64,000 nt of DNA. Source: Anthopleura xanthogrammica (lineage: Eukaryota; Cnidaria; Anthozoa; Actiniaria; Actiniidae). The translations under genes were made by a program, and so were the position numbers. The notes beneath the pieces are model-generated. The model was not told the origin of the DNA and searched no databases. It saw only the letters and a program-made list of their open reading frames with translations. Location: assembly GCA_964019055.1 (NCBI GenBank), contig OZ025215.1:9825708-9889707 (forward strand), read 5' to 3'. Position 1 is the stretch's first letter; every line of letters begins with the position of its first letter. Shown here piece by piece: positions 38,762 to 49,200 of this stretch.

Positions 38762-41700
38762 TTAAACATTCTGTACTCGTTTCATGCAGATATACGGCAA
38801 CACCGTATAGTTACAATGATTCACGTCCATCCTGCCTTCATCCCAGGCCCTCATTGACACACAGTCATGGACGTCTTCTGCTATTTGGCCTGGGGCGAAG
38901 TTAATGTAACTGGCAACTTGAGAGTCATCTGTCATGTATCGACCTTCAGTGGTGATGTCGTTTAGACCGATCCAGGCACTGTTGCCCATGTAAAAAGAAT
39001 CTGAAAAAATAATTGGATGTTGAGATTCAAACGTTTTCTCCAGCTTCTCAGGTTTTTCTCTCTCCGCACAACCCAAAACACTAAATTCCAATTCGATCTG
39101 TGAGTTAGCCATGCCCTGACTCTTAGATCAGCCCAGAGGTTGTTTGAGGGTTAGATCTGTGAGTAATTAGTCGTGCACTGACTTAGATCAGCCACGAGGT
39201 TGTTTCAGGGTTTGATCTGTGAGTTAGCCATGCCCTAACTTTGATCAGCCCAGAGGTTGTTTGAGGGTTTGATCTGTGAGTTAGTCATGCCCTGACAGAT
39301 CAGCCACGAGGTTGTTTCAGGGTTTGATCTGTGAGTTAGCCATGCCCTGACTTTGATCAGCCCAGAGGTTGTTTGAGGGTTTGATCTGTGAGTTAGCCAT
39401 GCCCTGACAGATCAGCCAAGAGGTTGTTTGAGGGTTCGATCTGTGAGTAATTAGTCGTGCACTGACTTAGATCAGCCACGAGGTTGTTTCAGGGTTTGAT
39501 CTGTGAGTAAGCCATGCCATGACTTAGATCAGCCCAGAGGTTGTTTCAGGGTTCGATCTGTGAGTTAGCCGTGCCCTAACTTTGATCAGCCCAGAGGTTA
39601 TTTCAGGGTTCGATCTGTGAGTTAGTCATGCCCTGACTCTTAGATCAGCCCAGAGGTTGTTTCAGGGTTTGATCTGTGAGTTAGCCATGCCCTGACTTTG
39701 ATCAGCCCAGAGGTTGTTTGAGGGTTCGATCTGTGAGTAATTAGTCGTGCACTGACTTAGATCAGCCACGAGGTTGTTTCAGGGTTTGATCTGTGAGTTA
39801 GCCATGCCCTGACTTAGATCAGCCCAGAGGTTGTTTCAGGGTTTGATCTGTGAGTTAGTCATGCCCTGACAGATCAGCCCAGAGGTTGTTTCAGGGTTTG
39901 ATCTGTGAGTTAGTCATGCCCTGACAGATCAGCCACGAGGTTGTTTCAGGGTTTGATCTGTGAGTTAGCCATGCCCTGACAGATCAGCCAAGAGGTTGTT
40001 TGAGGGTTCGATCTGTGAGTAATTAGTCGTGCACTGACTTAGATCAGCCACGAGGTTGTTTCAGGGTTTGATCTGTGAGTAAGCCATGCCATGACTTAGA
40101 TCAGCCCAGAGGTTGTTTCAGGGTTCGATCTGTGAGTTAGCCGTGCCCTAACTTTGATCAGCCCAGAGGTTGTTTCAGGGTTCGATCTGTGAGTTAGTCA
40201 TGCCCTGACTCTTAGATCAGCCCAGAGGTTGTTTCAGGGTATCGATAAAACTTTGGATGTTACGAAAAATTGTATGACCTCGGTTCCTATACCTCTCACT
40301 AGCGCCACCTTCTCGTCTTTGAGTGCCTTGTTAAACAAGAACAAATGGCTGAGGGTTCCATTCATGACATGATATCCTTCCTTTGACCTAACGACCCCAA
40401 TGTCCATCGTTGGCGGCGTAGGAATGAAAGCAAGGCTGTTTTTCAACCATGGATCTTTTTTTGAATATATTCTTTTCCCGTTAACAAAGAGGGTGACATT
40501 TGCCTTGGTTCGATCTAAAACTGCAGTGTAGTGGACCCATCTGTTTAAGAAGGCAGGGATCCTTGAACGAGCAGAAAAAAGCAAAAGTTAATCGATGAAA
40601 CAGAATGCTGTTCAGGCCAGAACTGGACACCAGGCTAGGGCGGATCCAGGACTTTGAGTAGGGGGGAGGGGGGGGGGGGGTCATAAAATTTAGGTGATAC
40701 ATGTACCTTTTGCTATACTAACCAACTAAATCCAAGCTAGGAAGGGGGTTGATGGGTAACATGTGACCACCCCTTGGATCCGCCACAAGTTTAATTCAAG
40801 CTTGACTGCGAGGCTTCAGACGTATGATATTTTATGTATTGTACAACCACGCGGATCACCAAATGATTTATTGGTAGGAATGAAATAATGTACTATACAC
40901 GACGTTCCTACCTTTCGGCAATAATAAGAAAATTTTGGTAGATATGCTAGTCAGTGACCTCAATTACATTATAATCGAATCTACAGCACTATGTTTACCG
41001 AGCCTTTTGAGGGTTAATGCAATTTTGAACATTTTATTTAATTCCGGACATCCGTTTCGGTATATGTCCTGCTAGAATTTTAATATATCTGTGTATCTTT
41101 CTGTGGAAAATATCCTCTGGAAAATGAAGGCCAGGAACTGCTATATATACTTTCGGATACAGATCCTAACTCACCTGAAGTCAAATCTTATTTCTTCGTC
41201 GGCTTCAGTCTTAAACGACACGAGAATTGTTTGATTGGTTATTGCAAATGCCAAGTAATCTGGAGATCCCCAACGTCCGAATACTAGCGCATCTTCTGTA
41301 GCACTTTTAACCCACACAGATATAGTGAAGCTCGACTGGTTCAGGTTAAAAGATGGAGTCTCGGCAAAGGACCAGTTGGTTCCGGGTAGATGAAGGACTT
41401 TGGTGATGCCATCAACATCTTTTTGGAATTTTGATTCTCCAAATAATCTAAGATGCAATTTTAAGTCCAGATTCAAGAGATGCACTGATTCACTTACTGT
41501 ATTGTTTTTAGTGGTTCAACCTTATATTTATGAATTAAATTAATCACCGAATAAATAGTTGAACTAAAACTTACCGAAGGCCTCTGTCTGTTCCATCGAG
41601 CTTCCAGTGTTGAAGAGGTTGCAAGGAACCAGGAAGTTTTCCTATAGAAGGAAAAATAATCAGTAAAATGTAAGCAATCCTAGCTACACCATTGCCATGC

Positions 41701-43247
41701 AATGTGTACGTACATAAAGAAAAAGGCAATAAGACAAAGGACGATGAGGGTGAGATCCAGATCCAGATCCAGATCAAGATCAAGATCAATAATGACAAGG
41801 GCTATCTTAAGCTTTTCAGAGCTGAGGCACCATTTCTTAGCAAAGTCTGCTCGATGATTTTAACAAGTATATACCTGGTTTTCTCGGTCTTATGATCGGC
41901 ATAACATTTTTAGATACGAAATCATTTTCTGCTTTGTTTTTTATCTTTGCAATCACTGCTCCAATCTCCTTGCAAGCCTTGACTGCTCCACGCCAAGTAC
42001 GTTTATCAAAGAACAGCTTGAATGAGACATATCCCCTCTTGTGCCATCCGTCTAGGGCAATAAAAAATAAATAAATAAAAAAAATAAAAGACACAAAGAA
42101 AAATATAATAAAAGTAAACGAGGGAACGAAATAAAGCTTTGAGTACTAACAAAATAAGACGAAACAAGCAAAAAAAAAAAGCTAAAATTTTAAGTAATAC
42201 ATTTTTCGATGTACATTTTATAGCGAAGATAATGATTTCTAGAACGACGTTTTGGTGTCCTCTTGAGTGACATCATTGTCAAGCAAGAAAAAAACAAAGA
42301 AACAAAACCGCCAAACAAATCGTAAACACGAAACGAAACGAAGCAGAATTAACGAAAGGAAAACGAAAGTGAGCGAAGAAAAGCAAGAAAATTAACGAAA
42401 CAAATTAAGATGAAAAAGGGAAGCAAAAGAGGGGTTGAAATAGTCAATTAGCTAAGGGTAGAATACGATACAACATCGATCATGATACCTTTCTTGGTCT
42501 GTTTTGGAGGACATTCCCTTGTATTCCCTGTACAATCTTGCACTTCCTGCAAGGCGTAAATCATTTAGAATAGATTAACTGACATCATTTAGTTTATACA
42601 AATAGCTAGCAAAGCTTCCTTGTGGTTTTCAGGAGCAAATAGAGATTGTTTGTTTGTTTTTGGTTACCAATAGTAACGGCAGACCTAAATCTAGTGTATC
42701 AGTTGAATGTAAAGCACACAAACACGAAGAAAGAAAGAAAAAAGAAAGATTTCAAAGCTCGGACGAAACTGAGTTGAAAACAACAGTAGTTTATCACATC
42801 TCCTATAGTTTGATAAAAATATACCAAAATTCTTTTGCAGATTCGGTTCAAAAATCAATGTTTCATGCATAATCGAATAAAATCAAGATTTTAAGCTATA
42901 AGATAAGTGAAAAAAGTGTTACTCACCTCCAACTCGTTATACTCGCACTTTGAGTTCATCAGAATACATCCTTTTTGTTCTTCGGCATCCTCGGTTCTGT
43001 TTATCAGTTCACATATTTTAGATCCATTTTCTTTTTGACAGTAGTTGATTGCAAAGCAATGCTCAGTCCTAACGCAAGTTTTTTGGCATTGTATGTGATC
43101 AGCTGCCAGGGTTTTGAAAATCCCACACGGGAGTCGTCGCCCAATTTTGCGGGAGTATCCAAAGCCTGAACACGTCTTTTGAGAAAATACCTTATCGTAT
43201 GGAAGCAGTGTGAAAAACAACAGCACAAGTATATCCTTGGCATCCAT
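38762..43247 (-). CDS. L3: secreted PAN / split C-type lectin / LamG-like protein
   Basis: Seven exons in coding order: 42927-43247, 42489-42546, 41875-42051, 41575-41641, 41175-41447, 40293-40561, 38762-39000; 467 residues. I chose the ATG at 43247 because a hydrophobic leader starts there (MDAKDILVLLFFTLLPYDKV); an in-frame ATG at 43331 would add 28 residues and bury it. Domains as in L2: PAN (SRKIGRRLPCGIFKTLAADH..CQKTC..CFAINYC), linker (VQDCTGNTRECPPK), CTLD N-half (DGWHKRGYVSFKLFFDKRTW..AVKACKEIGA), LamG cassette (HWKLDGTD, FTISVWVKS, NRWVHYTAVLDR, LFVNGKRIYS, LSHLFLFNKAL), CTLD C-half (AWIGLNDITTEGRYM..DCVSMRAWDEG..NHC..YICMKR). Phases 0-1-1-2-2-1 match L2 and L4. Intron 6 is almost entirely a SINE-tail minisatellite. 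Confidence 0.9.
39030..40252 (+). repeat. SINE-tail minisatellite, roughly twenty units
   Basis: Begins with the SINE body end (TTTCTCCAGC..AAACACTAAATTCCAATTCG), runs through about twenty 50-60 bp units (GATCTGTGAGTTAGCCATGCCCTGAC..CAGCCCAGAGGTTGTTTCAGGGTT) and ends in TATCGATAAAAC. Higher-order blocks with the variants GAGTAATTAGTCGTGCACTG and CTGACAGATCAGCCA recur. It fills L3 intron 6. Confidence 0.9.
40637..40785. mobile_element. MITE with GGCGGATCC ends in L3 intron 5
   Basis: Left TAGGGCGGATCCAGGACTTT with G-runs, right CACCCCTTGGATCCGCCA; the ends are inverted. No coding capacity. Confidence 0.65.
41754..41790. repeat. (GATCCA/GATCAA) hexamer array
   Basis: Six hexamers in L3 intron 3, 85 bp from exon 3. 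Confidence 0.8.
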
Positions 43248-44017
43248 TGTTGTAGTGATCGCGAGCCGCGAGATATCAAATATGTGGTAAAGGTTTTGTT
43301 GAGGTGGAATATAAGTTGAAAAATTAATCAACTAAGTAAAAAAAAAAAACACCTGTTAAAATTAAAGTTCTTAATCTATGAAAAAAATGAGGTGATAATG
43401 ACAAAAATAAAAGAAAAATTGGCCGAAAATAAACTATCAAATGTTGATGGCTTTTTCATAATGATCTATTGTTTACCCTATTTTTGCTGTGCCCTGACTT
43501 AGATCAGTCCCAGAAGATATTTCAGGGTATCGATAAAATTTGAAAAATACCACTTTTCTAATAGTAACAGAGAAAGGATGAGCAAGGAATAAAAATGAAG
43601 TTTTGATTCATCTTTTCATTCATTTTTTTAAAATTTCCATTCATATTTTCAATTTCAAAACACGCAGAGAGAAAACAAAGGACATCCAAATTAGTACGTA
43701 GGAAACAATTGGAATCTAATCTAAAATATTTAATTGAAAACATCAAATATATATTTAAAATTGAAGAGGTTTTATCTATTTATTGATTAGACGGAAACAC
43801 GAATGAAGAATGGAGTGAATTAAGAATACTTTCAATTGGTTCATGTAAGCAAATATCACTTAGTAGGATCGACCTTTGAACTCATAATTATAATTCATGC
43901 TTTTAAAAATCACTAAGATTAACAAAGGAATAAGTGTTAGAGTAAACAAATTAATGATTGACATGATGGATTTTTTAAATTTTATTAAATTCACCTTATC
44001 AAAGTCCCTCTATTTTG

Positions 44018-44018
<1 letters not shown>

Positions 44019-44065
<47 letters not shown>

Positions 44066-44115
44066 TATAATATATTTATATAGCGCCATTTCCAGCAGTT
44101 CAATGGTGCTGTATG
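44019..44115. repeat. AAT-linked ATATAGCGC element, copy 2
   Basis: (AAT)n, then ATATTTATATAGCGCCATTTCC and CAATGGTGCT; compare 34847-34930. Confidence 0.6.
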
Positions 44116-44737
44116 CAGTATAAATGGTTCTTATTTTCAGATCTTTTCAAATGCATCACGAAAAAGTAAGGTTTTGATGCCTTTTTTAAATTTTGATGGT
44201 CTTGAAGGGGTAAAATGGGCCTTTTTTGGGGCTGGGAAAATGAGATTTCATGCACTGGTGACTGGGATTTAGCTAGAAATTATTGGGATTGGAATTTTGC
44301 CAAATCACTAACTATAACTGTATAACTTGGTCTGAGACTTTGAATAACTGGACTGGGATTTTGCAAAATTTTGGGCTGTTAAATGGGATTAGGACACCCC
44401 CTTCAGGATCGACCATCTATTTTGAGTATATTATTATATTGCAAAGTATATAATTATGGAGCGTAAATATTTATTTGTTTACAACTAAAACCCTAGAAAA
44501 GAAAGGCACAACATGCATGACATACGTTACTGACTATATCAGATTGCAAATGAGCAATCAACTGCTTGAGTTCTTTTGCGTTGGGTTCGGCGCATGTGGG
44601 ATTCGGCGTCTAGACCGGACCATAGTCTCGATTATATATATATATATATATTTCTATTCTTATGTGTTCGTCTTTGTCCTTAGATAGTCTTTTAGCATTG
44701 TAAGAGCCAAATTGCGTTTGGATTTTGCTAACAAACC

Positions 44738-44738
<1 letters not shown>

Positions 44739-44802
<64 letters not shown>
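44739..44802. repeat. (ATT)n microsatellite
   Basis: About 21 ATT triplets. Confidence 0.95.
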
Positions 44803-45479
44803 CTAGTAAGATTAACCTAACGAAAATGAACTGAAGTCCCTCTAAATATTTTGAATATATATTAGGACAAAGAATTAGTCTGGAGTGTTTGAAATATTTG
44901 CCTATTTATAGGTATAAGTTAGCGTATATCTAGTACTAAGAACGATATGCTAGTGTTGAGTCTCTAAGTGAATCTTCATCGAGATTATCAATAGAGCTGT
45001 TTTAACTTAAAAGTTGTGACGTATTTCCGGGTCCAACTGCCCACAAAACTAAAACCCGCTAAAATAAAGCGAAAAACGTACTCAATGATTTAACCTCCAC
45101 CTGAAACAATTAGAACTTTGGACAGCAAATCCTTTCATAAAAAAAAAGTAAGAAAAATCTTTATAGAACTGCTTTTCGTTTTGGACCCGGAAGTCGTTTT
45201 TCCTTACGAGTGACGTCACACTTAAAAGCTCTATATGATGTAATAACACTTTTTTTGTATAAACATCGAAGTAAAAGAAAAGCAAAAGCAAAGAAAGGTC
45301 CAAATAAATGCAGAAACAGACTTAAAAATAGAAACATATGCAAGGAAGCAAAAACAACATGAAAAAGATCTTAGTACGAGAATAGCGTATTCATTTTGTC
45401 CACTGCACACAAAACAATAATGATCAAAAACGCAGATACGATCTAGTCGGAAAGGATGCAATATCATCATCTGCGCATG

Positions 45480-45703
45480 AGACAGACAGACATGCCGCTG
45501 AGAATTATTTCAGCGTTTTCACTGTTCTCCCTAAGACGATTGGCCTCCGTTTTCAAATTTCTCCACTCTGGAGATCGTTTTCAAATAATGAAATGTTTGC
45601 GTTGTAGCGTTTTCGATCGTTTTCGATGCAAGGCCAAAACGCATTGAAAAAGTACATGTTCTATCAAACGAAAACGCATTACTAGTGTGGACTGGGCCTA
45701 ATA
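45480..45703. mobile_element. Probable DNA-element end beside L4
   Basis: Dense GTTTTC/GAAAAC motifs (TTTCGATCGTTTTCGATGC, CGAAAACGCATT) ending in AGTGTGGACTGGGCCTAAT. It abuts the L4 stop codon on its 3' side. I infer a hAT-like non-autonomous element; the other terminus was not clearly located. Confidence 0.4.
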
Positions 45704-45705
45704 GT

Positions 45706-46236
45706 TTACACTTGTTTCATGCAGATATACGGCAACACCGTATATTTACAATGATTCAAGTCCATCCTGCCTTCATCCCAGGCCCTCATTGACACACAAT
45801 CCTGGACGTCTTGTGCTATTTGGCCTGGGGCGAAGTTAAGGTAACTGGCAACTTGAGAGTCATCTATCATGTATCGACCTTCAGTGGTGATGTCGTTTAG
45901 ACCGATCCAGGCACTGTTGCCCATGTAAGCGGCATCTGAAATCGAAAAGGTGTTTAAAACAGGGGACAGACAGACAGACAGCGGAAAGACAGACAGCCGA
46001 ACAGGCAGGATGATAGATAGGCTGACAGACAGACAGATAGCACTAAATAAAATAAAACATCAGTTTTAGTCAAGTCAGTATTTGCAAATTATTTGATAAC
46101 ATAACAATACTATCATGTATAAAAATTTCGAATTCAAAATATTTTAGTGACGTCACGTAAGACACTCGACCCAGTCTTCTATAAAATTATCGAGGTAGGC
46201 CTGCATATTTCACGCAAAATAATAATAATAATGATG

Positions 46237-46270
<34 letters not shown>

Positions 46271-49200
46271 TAATAATGCACATAAATGTTTTCCAATACT
46301 TTCAGTATTGATTCTACATGAAGTAAATAGTTGAATGGCAAAATATTTCTTGATTTGAGTGTTGCGTCTTTAAGTTATAAAGGTTTATACTTCCAATATG
46401 TTAATGACTGTGACGTCTACCCATGTAGGCTTCATTAAATATACAAAAACGATCTGGTTCACACAAACAGTATTTAAAAAGCACCATTATTTCACTCATG
46501 GTTTACATAAGGGATATTTTGAAGTTGTTCTCTTAAAATGCCCAGTGTTTAGTATTACTAGTTACAACAAACACACTAAAATACCTTAGTAGATCGACAT
46601 CACAGTTATTAATATATTGGAAGTATGAACCTTCATAACTTCATAACGACGCATCACCAAATCAAGAAATATTTTGCCTTTCAATAATTTACTTCATGTA
46701 GAATCAATACTGTAGGTATTGGAAAAAAGATTATATATGTGCATTTTAAATGATCAATAATTTAAAGAATCAGTACTGAACGTGTTAAAAAAAGGTTATT
46801 TGTACTTTTTAAAACTTAAAATCTTTAAAACAAATTACTCATCCGAAAAATAGCCATACAATTATATTTGCAAAAAAAAAATATTTGCAAAAAAAAAAAG
46901 GAGCTAGATTAAATTTTCTGAGCATTTTTTATCAATTTAAATCTGCTTCCCTTACCTCTTACTTTTACTACTTCTTCACTTGTGAGCGCACGATCAAACA
47001 GGTACATTTGGCTCAGGCTGCCATTCATAGGGTAATTGACACTCCTGTAGTACCCGATGTCGAATTTTGGTGCAAGGGTCGGAAAGCTAGCACCGGCAGG
47101 GGGTCCAGCACTGTAATCTACTCCTGTAGTTCGTCTGACCTCGTGGAGTTTGTTGGCATTGATGTACAGAGTGGCAGTGCCTGTTTTTCTGTTCCATACT
47201 GCTGTGTAGTGAGTCCATCTTTTGTAATAAGCAGGGATACTGCAATTATATACATATAGAAATAAGTGCATGAATGAATGGGGATATTATCAGTGCCATC
47301 GTCATTATAGTAGCAGTGTTGAACAGCATGTGGCAGTGGCAGTGGCAGTGGCAGTGATGGGGTAGTGGTAGTGGAAGTGGCATGTTAGCGAAACATGCAA
47401 ATATTTACTTACTATTTCTCAAAGTACTTTTTCCCCAGTTCGTCTTCAAACTGAAAGTTATATTTTTCATCACTGAATCCGTAGGCGAAATTCTTTATGG
47501 CTCCCCAACGAGAGTACAAGAATGTGGCTCCTTGGTTCATGTTTACCCAAACAGCAATCGTAAAACTTGAATTACGAATATCAAAGGATGGTGTCTCGCC
47601 ATATGAGCCTTTAGTGGCGGGGAGATGGAGGACAGTGGTTTTACCATCGACATCTTTTTGGTACTTTGAATCCCCAAAAAGTCTGTTAAACATATAAGAC
47701 AAATTGCGAGTTCTTTATAAATTCTTAAGACATCACAGAAAATCTTTGTGCTATCAGATTTCATATCGGGATTACTCCGGCATTCTTTGTGCTCATTCAT
47801 TCTGGAAAGCGTCAAAACGGATTTTTAGCGGATAGAAAACGGGGTTGGGTGTTTTGTCTTAAAAGACTTTTTTAAATGCTGGATAAATTTTTATTTGTAG
47901 TTCGGGTCCCAAATAAGGCGGGGAAATAGGGCTTTTGTCACACGGCGGCCATATTGGTTGAAACAATGGGTTTTAATTCCCTTGGGTCCCCTTGCCCCCG
48001 CTTTGAGGCGTTTCAGAACGTTGCAAACAAAGGTTTTTGCTCTCATGGGAATAAACATGGCCGTCCATTAAAGGTCCATTACTTACTCTACGTTAGTATC
48101 GGTTCCATCGAATTTCCAAAATGCTAGCGGCTTGATGCTGGCGGGTAATTGCGTTCCTATAAAAAACAAAGAAAGGACAAAAGGAAAAAAAATATTTTTA
48201 TTTATTTATTTATTTCTTCGCCATTAGAAAATATGCGAAAGAAGCTAAAAAGGGTCTATGTAGTTTGATTACTGAAAATTACGGTCAAAATCCATGGCAG
48301 GGAGACCACAACAGCTTTCGCCAATTACTGTGGGCCCGTACACTGTTAAAGATATGCTAATGTACCATGAACTTTCGGGAAATGTTTGTTTATTGATTTA
48401 CCAGGTCTTCGAAGGTCAGGCAACAATGTTTTCGCGATGAAAAGATTTTCCCTCTTATTCTTTATCTGCACTATCGTTGCTCCTTTGGATTGGCAAGCTT
48501 CCGATGCCTCGTGCCAGGGAAGAGGTTCAGGGAACAGTTTGTAAGCAGTGGATCCAAGTTGATACCAGTCATCTTCTAGTGCTAGCGAATCGGAAAATAA
48601 TGAAATATTATCATCTCTACTTGATCACTATAGTGTTAGAAACATATATTTGATATTAAATTTAGAATGCATTGAATTTGTTGTTTTCAATATATCGAGA
48701 AGGGGTTCAGAAGAGACCAGAGAGCCTACTCGACGATTACGACGATTCACTTTTAGTTTCAAGCCCTCACGATATAAGCGTATATTTAAGATTGAATTTA
48801 GAATGCATTGAATTTGCCAGTATTCAATAGAGGGGAGGGGGTCCAGAAGAGACCCCCAGGAACCTTCTCCCATTTCGTTCTGGTTTCAAGCCCTCACGAT
48901 TACTTGCCGATTAGTGGACGAAAAGCACGGACGCGTCTTCGGAAAGCGCGCACGAAATCAACATTTCAAACGTGAAGAATTTTGTTGCAAAACTTTTCGA
49001 CTTCGAAACTTTCTGTCGTCATGATATGGAAACACGTTGATATGGAAACGGAAAAGGTGAACTCAACAACACAGACGGTGTGGAAAGTCTTGATAAAAAT
49101 AGTCGTGTTGATTAAAAAAGACATAATGAAAGCCAAATAACAAATGACACAAACCTTGAGGACAAAAAATATGTTTAAAAACTACATCAAGAATTATTTA

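Larger units (their letters stand above)
43248..45705. other. L3-L4 intergenic region
   Basis: Contains a single SINE-tail unit (43480-43545), an AAT-linked element (44019-44115), a degenerate stretch of ACTGGGATT-type motifs (about 44190-44405), an (ATT)n tract (44739-44802) and an element end at 45480-45703 bordering L4. No gene seen. Confidence 0.5.
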
